Positions 33,660 to 44,889 are shown, numbered from the stretch's first letter. The stretch: 64,000 bases of DNA from Rhodospirillales bacterium (GCA_028288725.1 JAQGIC010000072.1:30447-94446), one strand, 5' to 3'. The notes: a model not told the origin generated them from the letters alone. Numbers and translations: made by a program.

Positions 33660-33687
33660 AAAAACCCCGCCGGCATGACCGGCGGGG
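33660..33687 (-). terminator. Rho-independent terminator of glnBA
   Basis: On the minus strand CCCCGCCGG (33687-33679), loop TCATG, and CCGGCGGGG (33673-33665) form a nine-base stem followed by five T (33664-33660). It starts about 30 bases after the glnA stop. Confidence 0.9.
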
Positions 33688-33718
33688 CTCTCGTTCGCGT
33701 GGGTCCGGTCCGGCTGGA

Positions 33719-35128
33719 TCAGACCGAGTAGTACATCTGGAACTCGATCGGATGCGGGGTGTGCTCGAACGCATGCACCTCGTGGAACTTCAGTTCGATA
33801 TAGGCCTCGATCTGGTCCTTGGTGAACACGTCGCCCTTCAGCAGGAAGTCGTGGTCGGCCTTGAGGTTGTCGAGCGCTTCACGCAGCGAGCCGCAGACGG
33901 TCGGCACGTTCTTCAGCTCTTCCGGCGGCAGATCGTACAGGTTCTTGTCCATCGCCTCGCCCGGATGGATCTTGTTCTGGATGCCGTCCAGGCCGGCCAT
34001 CAGCATCGCGGAATAAGCCAGGTACGGGTTGGCACCCGGATCCGGGAAACGCACCTCGACGCGCTTGCCCTTCGGGCTCGACACGTACGGGATACGACAG
34101 GATGCCGAGCGGTTGCGCGACGAGTAGGCCAGCAGAACCGGCGCCTCGAAGCCCGGGATCAGGCGCTTGTAGCTGTTGGTCAGCGGGTTGGTGAAGGCGT
34201 TCAGCGCCTTGGCATGACGGATGATGCCGCCGATGTAGTAGAGCGCCGTGTCCGAGAGGTCCGCATAGCCCGAACCGGCGAAGGCCGGCTTGCCGTCTTT
34301 CCAGATCGACTGATGCACATGCATGCCCGAGCCGTTGTCGCCCTTGATCGGCTTCGGCATGAAGGTCGCGGTCTTGCCGTACTGGTGCGCGACGTTGTGC
34401 ACGACATACTTGTAGATCTGCATGTCGTCGGCGCTTTTGACGAGCGTGTTGAACTCCACGCCCAGCTCATGCTGGCTCGGCGCCACCTCGTGATGGTGCT
34501 TCTCGACCTTGAGGCCCATGTCCTCCATGACCGTCAGCATCTCGGCGCGCAGATCGACCGCGCTATCGACCGGATTGACCGGGAAATAGCCGCCCTTGAT
34601 GTTCGGGCGATGGCCGGTATTGCCGTCGGGGTACTTGGTGAAGCTGTTGTAGGGGCCTTCGTCGCTGTCGATCTCGTAGCCGGCGCCGTTCATGGTCACC
34701 TTGTAGCGAACGTCGTCGAACACGAAGAACTCGGCTTCTGGACCGAAATAGGCTTTGTCGCCGATGCCGGTCGAGCCCAGATAGGCTTCCGCGCGCTTCG
34801 CGGTCGAGCGCGGATCGCGGCTATAGGCCTGGCCGGTGCCCGGTTCCGCCACGTCGCAGGTGATGATCAGCTGGGTCTGCGCCGCGAACGGGTCCATGAC
34901 GGCCGTCGACAGGTCCGGGATCAGAACCATGTCGGATTCGTTGATCGCCTTCCAACCCTCGATCGACGAGCCGTCGAACATGATGCCGCCGGTCAGGAGA
35001 TCGGCGTCGACCGTACGGATGTGATGGGCCAGATGCTGCCACTTGCCGCGCGGGTCGGTAAAACGAAAGTCAACATACTTGACCTCGTTTTCCTTGATCA
35101 TTTCGAGGATTTTTTCGACGTCGGACAT
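33719..35128 (-). CDS. glnA: Glutamine synthetase type I
   Basis: A 469-residue enzyme that makes glutamine from glutamate, ammonia and ATP in a dodecamer. Signatures: [65 protein letters not shown]. The adenylylation Tyr lies in NLYDLPPEE (near residue 398), so activity should be controlled by GlnE. It follows glnB on the same strand after 145 bases, the common alphaproteobacterial glnBA layout, and is closed by a strong terminator. Confidence 0.97.
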   Translation of the reverse strand: MSDVEKILEMIKENEVKYVDFRFTDPRGKWQHLAHHIRTVDADLLTGGIMFDGSSIEGWKAINESDMVLIPDLSTAVMDPFAAQTQLIITCDVAEPGTGQAYSRDPRSTAKRAEAYLGSTGIGDKAYFGPEAEFFVFDDVRYKVTMNGAGYEIDSDEGPYNSFTKYPDGNTGHRPNIKGGYFPVNPVDSAVDLRAEMLTVMEDMGLKVEKHHHEVAPSQHELGVEFNTLVKSADDMQIYKYVVHNVAHQYGKTATFMPKPIKGDNGSGMHVHQSIWKDGKPAFAGSGYADLSDTALYYIGGIIRHAKALNAFTNPLTNSYKRLIPGFEAPVLLAYSSRNRSASCRIPYVSSPKGKRVEVRFPDPGANPYLAYSAMLMAGLDGIQNKIHPGEAMDKNLYDLPPEELKNVPTVCGSLREALDNLKADHDFLLKGDVFTKDQIEAYIELKFHEVHAFEHTPHPIEFQMYYSV

Positions 35129-35237
35129 CTGCAGGTTCCTTCCTTGAGAGCAGACTTGGTACGAATTGGCCGGAAACGGGGCACAGGCGAGGGGCTACCC
35201 CGCGCGACCGTTGCCGGCGGTTATGGTGAGCAGTCGG

Positions 35238-35258
35238 TTTGCCCATTTCATGGGCAAA
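35238..35258 (-). promoter_or_regulatory. Hairpin between glnB and glnA
   Basis: TTTGCCCAT (35238-35246) and ATGGGCAAA (35250-35258) form a nine-base stem with a three-base loop 15 bases after the glnB stop. There is no T-run in the direction of transcription. It may be an RNA processing or stabilising site that sets the ratio of the two products. Confidence 0.5.
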
Positions 35259-35273
35259 GTGCTGCCTTTTTGT

Positions 35274-36880
<1,607 letters not shown>

Positions 36881-37024
36881 CGAACCCTCCCGCGCCCGTT
36901 TCTTTCGCTGGCCGCCACGCTATAGGGCGACGGCCGGCTCCGCAACGGGGCGGGACGAACCGAATGGGTCGCGCCGGTTCGCGCGCTCGCGCGCCACCCA
37001 TGCACATTCGTTTGGTACGCCCGC

Positions 37025-37053
37025 TTGACGGGCGCCGCGGCACTGGACTAGAA
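37025..37053 (+). promoter_or_regulatory. Promoter of tRNA-His
   Basis: TTGACG (37025-37030), a 17-base spacer, and CTAGAA (37048-37053) lie about 17 bases before the tRNA. The -35 box equals that of the lactonase promoter. The assignment is by consensus and position. Confidence 0.5.
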
Positions 37054-37070
37054 AGCGGCCTCCCAGTGCG

Positions 37071-37147
37071 GCGGGTGTAGCTCAGTTGGTTAGAGCGCCA
37101 GATTGTGATTCTGGATGTCGCCGGTTCAAATCCGGTCACTCGCCCCA
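37071..37147 (+). tRNA. tRNA-His (anticodon GTG)
   Basis: A full cloverleaf. The acceptor GCGGGTG pairs with CACTCGC, the D loop has AGCTCAGTTGGTTAGAGC, the anticodon loop is TTGTGAT with GTG, and the T loop is GGTTCAAATCC. CCA is encoded. The base before the gene is G (37070), which pairs with discriminator C, the extra G that histidine tRNAs need. Confidence 0.97.
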
Positions 37148-37170
37148 AACTGCCCCAATATCGCGAGACG

Positions 37171-38280
37171 CTATAGCGCCGGCCGTTCCGTCCGGGTGGC
37201 GATCCGTGCCAACAGACGGCGCACGGTGCCTTTTTGCGCCTCGGTCACCGGGGCCAGCAGCGCCACGAGCCCCAAGGTGCCGCCGGTGACGATGAGCGGA
37301 CTGAACCGCTCCAGCCCCGTCGCCAGCACGGTCGCGCGCAGGAAATAGACCAGCGGATAATGGAACAGGTAGAGCGTGAAGGTCAGGCCGGCCAGCGCGC
37401 GGATCGGCTTCTGCAGCCGATAGAGCGGCACAGCCAAATCCCGGGCGACGGCGGCCAGACCGATCAACAGGCCCGAGAACAGCACGCCGGTGACGTAGTT
37501 GCTGAGGAATTCGTCGGAATTGCTCAGCAGCAGCCCCATATCGGGGCGCCAGCCGAGCACGAGCCGGTCGAGCGCCGCCTTGGCGCCCAGCACGAGGAAG
37601 AGGACATAGGCCGCCACTGTGGCGGCGACGAGCAGGTAGCCCCGAGCCCGGTTCAGTTTCTCGGCCTTGATCGCGTGATACGTGCCGACGCCCAGCACCC
37701 ATAGCGGCAGCAGCAGCAGGATCTTGGGACCCGCGGCGACCGCCGCCAGGGCGGCCCAGGCCCAGCGGAACCGTCCGCCCCAGAGCACCAGCGCGTAGAG
37801 CACGTAATAGACCGCCTCGTAGCCCAGCGACCAGAACGGGCTGTTGACGCTGGGCCAGACGTCCCACCACCAGATCTCGTTCACATAGAGGCCGGTCGCG
37901 ACCAGTTGCAGGCCGAGCGGCCGGCCGATATTGGCCAGCGTCACCGGGTCGATCCAATGATCGGCATAGAGCTGCGGCGCGAGCCAGCTGCCCAGCGGCT
38001 CCAGCAGCGCCGTCAGCACCAACGCCGGCAGCACGACCGAATAGAGCCGGGCCAGGCGGTTGAGCGCGTAGGTCCCGGGCGATCGGTCCTTGGTCTCGGC
38101 GCTATAGGCGATGACGAAGCCGGAGAGCACGAAGAACAGGATGACCGGTTCCCGGTCGGTCGCGATGAGGCGGTAGGGCAGCCCCGATGCAAATTTTCCG
38201 ATCGCCGCATGATGAAAGAATACGAGTAGTGCCGCGATAAAGCGAATTACGTCGAGCAAAAGGGAAAGCGGTCGGGTCAC
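37171..38280 (-). CDS. Acyltransferase family 3 membrane protein
   Basis: A 369-residue inner-membrane protein with about ten membrane segments of the acyltransferase-3 (OafA/NodX) family. The N-terminal LLLDVIRFIAALLVFFHHA holds the conserved Arg and His, followed by ILFFVLSGFVIAYSA. Members move acetyl or other acyl groups to sugars of lipopolysaccharide, exopolysaccharide or peptidoglycan. The target is unknown. It starts with GTG, with GAGGA upstream, and is not part of a sugar cluster. It points towards the tRNA-His gene. Confidence 0.88.
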   Translation of the reverse strand: MTRPLSLLLDVIRFIAALLVFFHHAAIGKFASGLPYRLIATDREPVILFFVLSGFVIAYSAETKDRSPGTYALNRLARLYSVVLPALVLTALLEPLGSWLAPQLYADHWIDPVTLANIGRPLGLQLVATGLYVNEIWWWDVWPSVNSPFWSLGYEAVYYVLYALVLWGGRFRWAWAALAAVAAGPKILLLLPLWVLGVGTYHAIKAEKLNRARGYLLVAATVAAYVLFLVLGAKAALDRLVLGWRPDMGLLLSNSDEFLSNYVTGVLFSGLLIGLAAVARDLAVPLYRLQKPIRALAGLTFTLYLFHYPLVYFLRATVLATGLERFSPLIVTGGTLGLVALLAPVTEAQKGTVRRLLARIATRTERPAL

Positions 38281-38478
38281 TATCCGATCCTCTGGTCAGC
38301 CGGGGAACAAGGTTCGCCTTTGACTGGGTTGCGGTAGAGGGAGTCTTCCCTATTTCGCAACTGCGGCATGATCCTGCCACCGATTGCCGGTCAACGCTAC
38401 CAACGGTCTTGGCTCGGCATCTGATCCAAGCGGCGCTACACTCGTTCCAGGGACAAATCATCACAGGAGGGAATCGCG

Positions 38479-39249
38479 ATGTGGCGACCGAATGGCGTGA
38501 AGGCGCGGCTGAAGGCCGGACAGGCGGTCTACGGCCTGTTCCATGGCTTCGCGAGCCCCTTGATCGCCGAAATGCTGGGTCTGGTCGGCTATGATTTCGT
38601 GCTGATCGACGGCGAGCATGGGCCCGGCGACAGCATGACGATTTTGTCGCAGGTCCAGGCGATCCAGGCGACGCCGGCCATGGCGATGCTGCGCGTCTCG
38701 TCGAACGATCCGGTCCAGTTCAAGCGCGCGCTCGATATCGGGGTCGAGGCGGTGATGGTGCCGAACGTGTCCAGCGCCGCCGAGGCCGCGGCGGCGGTCG
38801 CGGCCTGCCGCTATCCCAACGCCGGCAAGCGGGGTTTCGCCGCCCCGATCCTGCGCGCGGCCAATTACGGCATGGCGACGGCCGACTATGTCGCAAAGGC
38901 AGCCGAGGAATTGCTGATCGCGGTGCAGATCGAAACCGTGGCCGGCGCCGCCAATGCGGCCGAGATCGCGGCGGTCGAGGGGGTCGACGTGGTGTTCATC
39001 GGCCCGAACGACCTGTCGGGCGATCTGGGCGTCCTGGGCCAGTTCGACCATCCGGATTTCTCGCAAGCCGTGGCGGCGATCGAGGCCGGGGTGAAAACGG
39101 CCGGCAAGGCGCTGGGCTGTCTGCCCTATCCGGGGTCCGATCCGGCCGAACTTCATCGGCGCGGCCATCGCTTCATCTGTCCGGGGGCAGACGTGGCCCT
39201 GCTGCGCGAGGCATGCCTGGCGCAACTCCGCGCGCTGCCGCGCGCATGA
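38479..39249 (+). CDS. HpcH/HpaI-type aldolase
   Basis: A 256-residue metal-dependent class II aldolase of the HpcH/HpaI and citrate lyase family, with a TIM-barrel fold. Signatures: YDFVLIDGEHGPGD, AVMVPNVSSAAEAAAAVAAC and VVFIGPNDLSGDLG. Members split 4-hydroxy-2-oxo acids into pyruvate or oxaloacetate derivatives and an aldehyde; 4-hydroxy-2-oxoheptanedioate or 2-keto-3-deoxy sugar acids are typical. GGAGGG precedes the ATG. The stop overlaps the start of the next gene (ATGA), although the two functions have no obvious link. Confidence 0.9.
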   Translation: MWRPNGVKARLKAGQAVYGLFHGFASPLIAEMLGLVGYDFVLIDGEHGPGDSMTILSQVQAIQATPAMAMLRVSSNDPVQFKRALDIGVEAVMVPNVSSAAEAAAAVAACRYPNAGKRGFAAPILRAANYGMATADYVAKAAEELLIAVQIETVAGAANAAEIAAVEGVDVVFIGPNDLSGDLGVLGQFDHPDFSQAVAAIEAGVKTAGKALGCLPYPGSDPAELHRRGHRFICPGADVALLREACLAQLRALPRA

Positions 39250-40685
39250 CGCTGCCGACAGCACTTCTGACGCCCGACGAGATGGGCGAACTTGACCGGC
39301 GCACCATCGCGGGCGGCGTCAGCGGTGCTGCGCTGATGGAGCGCGCCGGGGCCGCGGTTGCGGCCGAGATCCGTCGGCGCTGGACGCGTCGGCCGATCGC
39401 GGTTTTGTGCGGGCCGGGCAACAATGGCGGCGACGGATTCGTCGTCGCCCGCCTGCTTGCCGCCGAAGGCTGGCCGGTGCGCGTGGCGCTGCTGGGCGCC
39501 CACGCGGTGCTGGCGGGCTGGACGGGACCGGTCGAGGCGTTCGGTTCCGGTATTCTCGACGGCGCCGGACTGGTCGTCGATGCGCTGTTCGGCGCCGGGT
39601 TGAGCCGGCCGCTGGACGAGCCGGCGGCGGGCGTGCTGGCCGCCGCCGTGCAGTGCCGGCTGCCGATCGTCGCGGTCGACGTGCCGAGCGGGCTGTTCGG
39701 GGCGACGGGTGCCGCCCCGGGCGCGGTAACGGCCGCCCTGACCGTCACCTTCGGCCGGCTGAAGCCCGGCCATCTGCTGCTGCCCGGCCGCGATCTGTGC
39801 GGCGAGCTGGTGCTGGCCGACATCGGGCTCGATCCGGCGGCGCTCGATGCGCTCGCGATCCAGACCTGGGCGAACGATCCCAACCTCTGGGACCCGGCCC
39901 GCCCGCGTCCGGGCCATGCCGCGCACAAATACAGCCGCGGCCATGCGCTGGTGCTGGGCGGCTGGCCGATGAGCGGGGCTGGACGCCTGTCGTCCCGGGC
40001 GGCCGCGCGCATCGGCGCGGGTTTGGTCACGGTCGCGGTGCCGTCGGCCGGACTTGCGACCTATGCCGCGACGCTCGAAAGCCAGATCGTGCGTCCGCTC
40101 GACGATCCCGCCGGGCTCGACGCGCTGCTGCAGGACCGGCGCTTCACCGGGCTGCTGATCGGGCCGGGTGCCGGGGTGACGGCGGCGACGCGGCGGAGCG
40201 TGTTCCAGCTGCTCGCGGCGGCGCGGGCGACCGTGCTCGACGCCGATGCGCTGACCGCCTGCGCCGAAGATCCGGCGGGTTTGTTCGCGGCGATCCGCGG
40301 GCCGACGGTGCTGACGCCGCACGAGGGCGAGTTTTCCCGCCTGTTCCAGGTCGAGGGCGACAAGCTGACCCGCGCCCGGGCCGCGGCGGCGAAAAGCGGC
40401 GCGGTGATGGTGCTGAAGGGGGCGGACACCGTGGTGGCGGCACCGGACGGCCGCGCCGCGATCAACGGCAACGCGCCGCCGACGCTCGCGACCGGCGGCA
40501 CCGGGGACGTGCTGTCCGGCCTGATCCTCGGGCTGCTGGCTCAGGGCATGCCGGCGTTCGAGGCCGCCGCCGCGGCGGTCTGGCTGCACGGCGCCGCCGC
40601 GGCCTCGTTCGGTCCGGGCCTGCTCGCATCCGATTTGCCCGACCTCATTCCCGGTGTTCTGGTTCGGCTCGATCGACGGCGCTGA
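39246..40685 (+). CDS. nnr: Bifunctional NAD(P)H-hydrate epimerase/ADP-dependent dehydratase
   Basis: A 479-residue repair enzyme. The N-terminal YjeF_N half (about 1-210) is the epimerase, with VLCGPGNNGGDGFVVARLL. The C-terminal half (about 220-479) is the dehydratase of the ribokinase fold, with LLIGPGAG, TPHEGEFSRLF and TGGTGDVLSGLILGLLAQG. Together they convert damaged hydrated NADH and NADPH back to the active form. The ATG at 39246 is translationally coupled to the aldolase stop. Confidence 0.95.
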   Translation: MTLPTALLTPDEMGELDRRTIAGGVSGAALMERAGAAVAAEIRRRWTRRPIAVLCGPGNNGGDGFVVARLLAAEGWPVRVALLGAHAVLAGWTGPVEAFGSGILDGAGLVVDALFGAGLSRPLDEPAAGVLAAAVQCRLPIVAVDVPSGLFGATGAAPGAVTAALTVTFGRLKPGHLLLPGRDLCGELVLADIGLDPAALDALAIQTWANDPNLWDPARPRPGHAAHKYSRGHALVLGGWPMSGAGRLSSRAAARIGAGLVTVAVPSAGLATYAATLESQIVRPLDDPAGLDALLQDRRFTGLLIGPGAGVTAATRRSVFQLLAAARATVLDADALTACAEDPAGLFAAIRGPTVLTPHEGEFSRLFQVEGDKLTRARAAAAKSGAVMVLKGADTVVAAPDGRAAINGNAPPTLATGGTGDVLSGLILGLLAQGMPAFEAAAAAVWLHGAAAASFGPGLLASDLPDLIPGVLVRLDRRR

Positions 40686-40778
40686 TCGGCCTGGCTTGCT
40701 CTCCGCCAGCCGTTGGGGGACAAAGGGGGAAAGACGGGTTTCAAGACCCAGTTCGCTTCCCCGGGAGAGACCGCCGCC

Positions 40779-43139
40779 GTGGCCAGCCTATCGATCGTTC
40801 CGCCGCCCGCTCCCCGTACCATCGAGCCCGCGCGGCTCCGCCGTCTCGAAGCGCTCGCCGAGAAGGTGCTGTGGCTGTCGGCCTGGACGATACACAACGC
40901 GAACCACATCCGCCCGAGCCGCGACGGTCTGAAGGTCGGCGGCCATCAGGCCTCCTCGGCCTCGCTCGTGACCTTGATGACGGCGCTCTATCTGGATGTG
41001 CTGCGGCCCGAGGACCGAGTCGCGGTGAAGCCGCATGCCTCGCCGGCATTCCACGCGATCCAATATCTGCTGGGCCACCAGACCCGCGACAAGCTGGAGC
41101 GGTTCCGCGCGCTGGGCGGCGCCCAATCCTACCCCTCGCGCACCAAGGATACCGACGACGTCGATTTCTCGACCGGCTCGGTCGGCCTGGGCGTCGCCAT
41201 CACGCTGTTCGCCTCGATCGCGCAGGATTTCGTCAAGCTGAAGCAGCTTTCGCCCGACAAGCGGCCGGCCGGCCGCATGGTGGCGCTGGTCGGCGATGCC
41301 GAGCTGGACGAGGGCAACGTGTTCGAGGCGCTGCTCGAAGGCTGGAAGCACGACGTCAGGAACCTGTGGTGGGTGATCGACTATAACCGCCAGAGCCTGG
41401 ATTCGATCGTCAACGACCGGCTGTTCAACCGCATCGACAGCCTGTTCGAGATGATGGGCTGGCGCGTCGTCACCCTGAAATACGGCAAGCGCCTCGAAGC
41501 CGCCTTCGCCCGGCCCGACGGCGAGCATCTGCGGGCCTGGATCGACGAATGCCCGAACTCGCGCTATTCGGCCCTGGTCTACAAAGGCGGCGCCGACTGG
41601 CGCGAGCATCTGATGCGCGATCTCAATCGCTATCCCGGCATCCGCCGGATCCTGGACGAGCATGACGACGATCAGCTCCATGCGCTGATGACCAACCTCG
41701 CCGGTCACGACATGGAAGCGGTTCTGGAGGCGTTCCACGGCATCGAGGACGACCTGCCGACCTGCTTCATCGCCTATACCATCAAGGGCTACGGCCTGCC
41801 GTTTGCCGGCCACAAGGACAATCACGCCGGGCTGATGAACAAGGACCAGATGGCCGGGTTCAAGGCCAAGCTCGGGATTGCCGATGGCGCCGAATGGGAC
41901 CGTTTCGCCGGGGCCAGGCTCCCGGCGGCGGAACTCGAGGCGTTCCTGGCCGAGGTGCCGTTCGCGGCCGACGGCGTGCGCCAGCATCTGGCCGCACCCG
42001 TGCCGATCATCGATCTGCCCGTGCCGCAGGTCCGCGGCGGCAGGGCTTCGACCCAGGAAGGCTTCGGCAAGATCCTGAACGATCTGGCCGGCGGCGACAG
42101 CGCGCTCGCCAGCCGGATCGTCACGACCTCGCCCGACGTCACGGTCTCGACCAATCTCGGCGGCTGGGTCAACCGGCGCGGCATCTTCCATCGCGAAGAG
42201 GTCGCCGACACGTTCCGCGACGAAAAGGTCGTTTCGGCCCAGCGCTGGGCCATGGCGCCGACCGGCCAGCATCTGGAGCTGGGCATCGCCGAACATAACC
42301 TGTTCCTGATGCTGGCGGCGCTGGGATTGACCGCGCCGCTGTTCGGCGCCCGGCTGCTGCCGATCGGCACGCTCTACGACCCCTTCATCAACCGCGGTCT
42401 CGATGCGCTCAACTACGGCTGCTACCAGGATTCCCGCTTCATGGTCGTGGCGACGCCGTCGGGCCTGACCCTGGCGCCGGAAGGCGGGGCGCATCAATCG
42501 ACCAACACGCCGCTGATCGGCATGGGCCAGGACGGCCTCGCCTCCTACGAGCCGGCCTATGTCGACGAGCTGGGCGTGCTGATGGCCTGGGGCTTCGAGC
42601 ACATGCAGGCGCCGGCGGGCGAGGGCGGGTCGATCTACCTGCGCCTATCGACCCGTTCGATCGCGCAGCCGGACCGGCCGGTGACGCCCGAGCTGCGGGA
42701 CGGCATCGTGTCCGGCGCCTATTGGCTGGTCGAGCCGGCGGCGGGCAGCGAGATCGCCATCGTCTATTGCGGCGCCGTGGCCGAAGAGGCGAAGCGGGCG
42801 CACGCCACGATCCTGGAAGATATCCCGGGGGCCGGTCTGCTCGCGGTGACCTCGCCCGATCGGTTGCATGCCGATTGGCTGAAACATCGCCAGGACGGTC
42901 GGGGACAGAGCCGGATCGAGCGGCTGTTGGCGCCGCTCGCCCGCGACGCTGGCCTCGTCACCATCATCGACGCCCATCCGGCCGCACTTTCTTGGCTGGG
43001 TGCCGCGGCGGGCCGCCGGGTCGAGCCGCTGGGCGTCGATCATTTCGGCCAATCCGGTGATTTGCCGGACCTTTATCGGGTTTACGGCCTGGACGAAGAG
43101 GCGATTCTGGATGCGGTAGCGCGCGCCTGTTTGGCGTGA
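40779..43139 (+). CDS. TPP-dependent transketolase/AceE-like E1 enzyme
   Basis: A 786-residue thiamine-diphosphate enzyme that resembles both transketolase and the homodimeric pyruvate dehydrogenase E1. The N-terminal part has GLKVGGHQASSASLVTLMTA and KPHASPAFHAIQYLLG, close to AceE. The TPP motif is VGDAELDEGNVFEALLEG followed by YNRQSLD. The middle part has LELGIAEHNLFLMLAALG and the end VDHFGQSGDLPDLYRVYG. I chose the GTG at 40779 because GGGAGA lies upstream at normal spacing. No lipoyl E2 or E3 gene is near, so the acceptor and the true reaction (2-oxo acid decarboxylation or ketol transfer) are open. Confidence 0.85.
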   Translation: MASLSIVPPPAPRTIEPARLRRLEALAEKVLWLSAWTIHNANHIRPSRDGLKVGGHQASSASLVTLMTALYLDVLRPEDRVAVKPHASPAFHAIQYLLGHQTRDKLERFRALGGAQSYPSRTKDTDDVDFSTGSVGLGVAITLFASIAQDFVKLKQLSPDKRPAGRMVALVGDAELDEGNVFEALLEGWKHDVRNLWWVIDYNRQSLDSIVNDRLFNRIDSLFEMMGWRVVTLKYGKRLEAAFARPDGEHLRAWIDECPNSRYSALVYKGGADWREHLMRDLNRYPGIRRILDEHDDDQLHALMTNLAGHDMEAVLEAFHGIEDDLPTCFIAYTIKGYGLPFAGHKDNHAGLMNKDQMAGFKAKLGIADGAEWDRFAGARLPAAELEAFLAEVPFAADGVRQHLAAPVPIIDLPVPQVRGGRASTQEGFGKILNDLAGGDSALASRIVTTSPDVTVSTNLGGWVNRRGIFHREEVADTFRDEKVVSAQRWAMAPTGQHLELGIAEHNLFLMLAALGLTAPLFGARLLPIGTLYDPFINRGLDALNYGCYQDSRFMVVATPSGLTLAPEGGAHQSTNTPLIGMGQDGLASYEPAYVDELGVLMAWGFEHMQAPAGEGGSIYLRLSTRSIAQPDRPVTPELRDGIVSGAYWLVEPAAGSEIAIVYCGAVAEEAKRAHATILEDIPGAGLLAVTSPDRLHADWLKHRQDGRGQSRIERLLAPLARDAGLVTIIDAHPAALSWLGAAAGRRVEPLGVDHFGQSGDLPDLYRVYGLDEEAILDAVARACLA

Positions 43140-43227
43140 TCCGACGAAATCGCGGCTGCCTCCTGCGTATTTGTCGTGGGAGTGTAAAAAACCTTGTGCT
43201 ATGTCAACCGGCCGACTTCGGGCCGGC

Positions 43228-43312
43228 GCGGGCGTGGCGGAATTGGTAGACGCACTGGATTTAGGTTCCAGCGACGCAAGTCGTGGGGGTTCAAGTCCCT
43301 TCGCCCGCACCA
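43228..43312 (+). tRNA. tRNA-Leu (anticodon TAG)
   Basis: An 85-base class II tRNA. The acceptor GCGGGCG pairs with CGCCCGC, the anticodon stem CTGGA/TCCAG encloses TTTAGGT with TAG, a long variable arm follows, and the T arm is GGGGGTTCAAGTCCCT. CCA is encoded. It lies 88 bases after the E1-like gene and 80 bases before tig. Confidence 0.96.
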
Positions 43313-43392
43313 TCGAAGCAAAGTTTAACCCTTGCCATCAGGGCCGCGCGATACCGTTAGCGCCGCCCTTCTGACCCATAGGCTTCTTTTTC

Positions 43393-44751
43393 ATGCAGAT
43401 CACCGAGACCAGCACCGAAGGCCTGAAGCGCGAATTCAAGGTCGTCGTCGCCTCCCAGGACATCGAGCAGCGCGTCGCCGCGCGGCTCGCCGAGGTCGCC
43501 AAGACCGTTCGCCTGCCGGGCTTCCGCCCGGGCAAAGTGCCGGCCGCGGTCGTCAAGCAGCGCTACGGCGACAGCCTGTTGGGCGAAGTGCTGGAACAGA
43601 CGGTCAACGAGACCTCGTCCCAGGCGCTGGCCGAGCGCAACCTGCGCCCGGCCCTGCAGCCCAAGATCGAGATCACCTCGTTCGAGAAGGGCGCCGATCT
43701 CGTCTATGACATGAGCCTGGAGATCCTGCCGGAAATCCAGACCATCGAATTTTCGGGCATCACGCTCGAGCGCCTGAAGCCGGAGATTCCGGACGAGGAG
43801 CTCGACGAGGCCCTGAAGAGCCTGGCCGACCGCTATCGCGAGACCGAGGACGTGACCGACGGCAGCGCCGCCGCCACGGGCGACACGGTCGTGATCGATT
43901 TCGTGGGCTCGATCGACGCCGAGAAGTTCGACGGCGGCGCCGGCACGGATTTCTCCCTGGAACTGGGCTCCAATCGGTTCATCCCGGGCTTCGAAGAGCA
44001 GCTGGTGGGCGCCAAGGTCGGTGACCATGTCGCGGTCAAGGTGCCGTTCCCGGCCGATTACGGCGTCGATACGCTCGCCGGCAAGGACGCGGTGTTCGAA
44101 GTCGATCTGAAGGGCCTGAAGCGCAAGCTGGCGGCCGTCGTCGACGAGAAGCTGGCCGAGACCCTGGGCCTGGAGAACCTCGAGGCGCTGCGCGGCGCGG
44201 TGCGCGAGCAGATGGAGCGCGAGTATGCCGGTGTCGCGCGCCAGAAGCTGAAGCGCGACCTGCTCGACATCTTGTCGGAACGCCATGATTTCGCCGTGCC
44301 GGTCGGCATGGTCGATCTGGAATTCGACAGCATCTGGAAGCAGTTCGAGGCCGAGCGCGAGCGCGCCAAGACCTCCGGCGCCTATAAGGAAGAAGAGGCG
44401 AAGCCCGACGAGGAGAACAAGGAAGAGTACCGGAAGATCGCCGAACGGCGGGTTCGTCTGGGCTTGGTCCTTGCCGAAGTGGGTCGGACGAACAACATCC
44501 AGGTAACCCAGGACGAAGTGAACCGGGCCGTGATGGCCCAGGCGCGCAACTATCCGGGTCAGGAGAAGGCCATCATGGACTTCTACCGCAACAATCCCGA
44601 CGCGATGGGTTCGCTCCGCGCGCCGATCTACGAGGACAAGGTCGTCGATTTCATCGTCGACCTGGCCTCCGTCACCGAGAAGGCCGTGCCGCCCAAGGAA
44701 TTGGTGGCGCTCGCCGGTCTCGACGACGAAGACGAAGCTGCCGAAGCCTGA
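43393..44751 (+). CDS. tig: Trigger factor
   Basis: A 452-residue ribosome-bound chaperone. The N-terminal ribosome-binding domain contains VRLPGFRPGKVPAAVVKQRYG (the FRxGKxP ribosome motif). The middle FKBP-like prolyl isomerase (about 155-245) has DTVVIDFVGSID and GSNRFIPGFEEQLVGAKVGD. The long helical C-terminal arms form the cradle for nascent chains. It opens the order tig-clpP-clpX-lon that is common in bacteria. Confidence 0.97.
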   Translation: MQITETSTEGLKREFKVVVASQDIEQRVAARLAEVAKTVRLPGFRPGKVPAAVVKQRYGDSLLGEVLEQTVNETSSQALAERNLRPALQPKIEITSFEKGADLVYDMSLEILPEIQTIEFSGITLERLKPEIPDEELDEALKSLADRYRETEDVTDGSAAATGDTVVIDFVGSIDAEKFDGGAGTDFSLELGSNRFIPGFEEQLVGAKVGDHVAVKVPFPADYGVDTLAGKDAVFEVDLKGLKRKLAAVVDEKLAETLGLENLEALRGAVREQMEREYAGVARQKLKRDLLDILSERHDFAVPVGMVDLEFDSIWKQFEAERERAKTSGAYKEEEAKPDEENKEEYRKIAERRVRLGLVLAEVGRTNNIQVTQDEVNRAVMAQARNYPGQEKAIMDFYRNNPDAMGSLRAPIYEDKVVDFIVDLASVTEKAVPPKELVALAGLDDEDEAAEA

Positions 44752-44793
44752 TCGGGCGAGCGCCTGATCGGTTCGAGGCCTGATCGAACGCAC
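44746..44793. repeat. Three tandem 16-base repeats after trigger factor
   Basis: GCCTGATCG occurs at 44746, 44762 and 44778, exactly 16 bases apart; the seven bases between differ (ggcgagc, gttcgag, aacgcac). The first copy includes the tig stop codon. A near-perfect hairpin follows (CCGGTTCGCAA at 44803-44813, TTGCGGACCGG at 44818-44828, loop GAGA), which could end or process the tig transcript before clpP. Confidence 0.6.
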
Positions 44794-44889
44794 CAAGGGG
44801 TGCCGGTTCGCAAGAGATTGCGGACCGGGACCCGGCCGGGGCATGCTTGTCCCTGAAGGGCCGAGCAGTTTGAAGGAACCAGTGTGATC

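Noticed and set aside
35255..35270. Second sigma-54 promoter between glnB and glnA
   Set aside because: GGCAGCACTTTGC on the minus strand looks similar, but GG and GC are nine bases apart instead of ten, and the site overlaps the hairpin.
43171..43374. Plus-strand frame containing GVAELVDALDLGSSDASRGGSS
   Set aside because: Sense translation of tRNA-Leu. The frames at 37086-37289 and 51513-51818 are the same kind of artefact for tRNA-His and tRNA-Asp.
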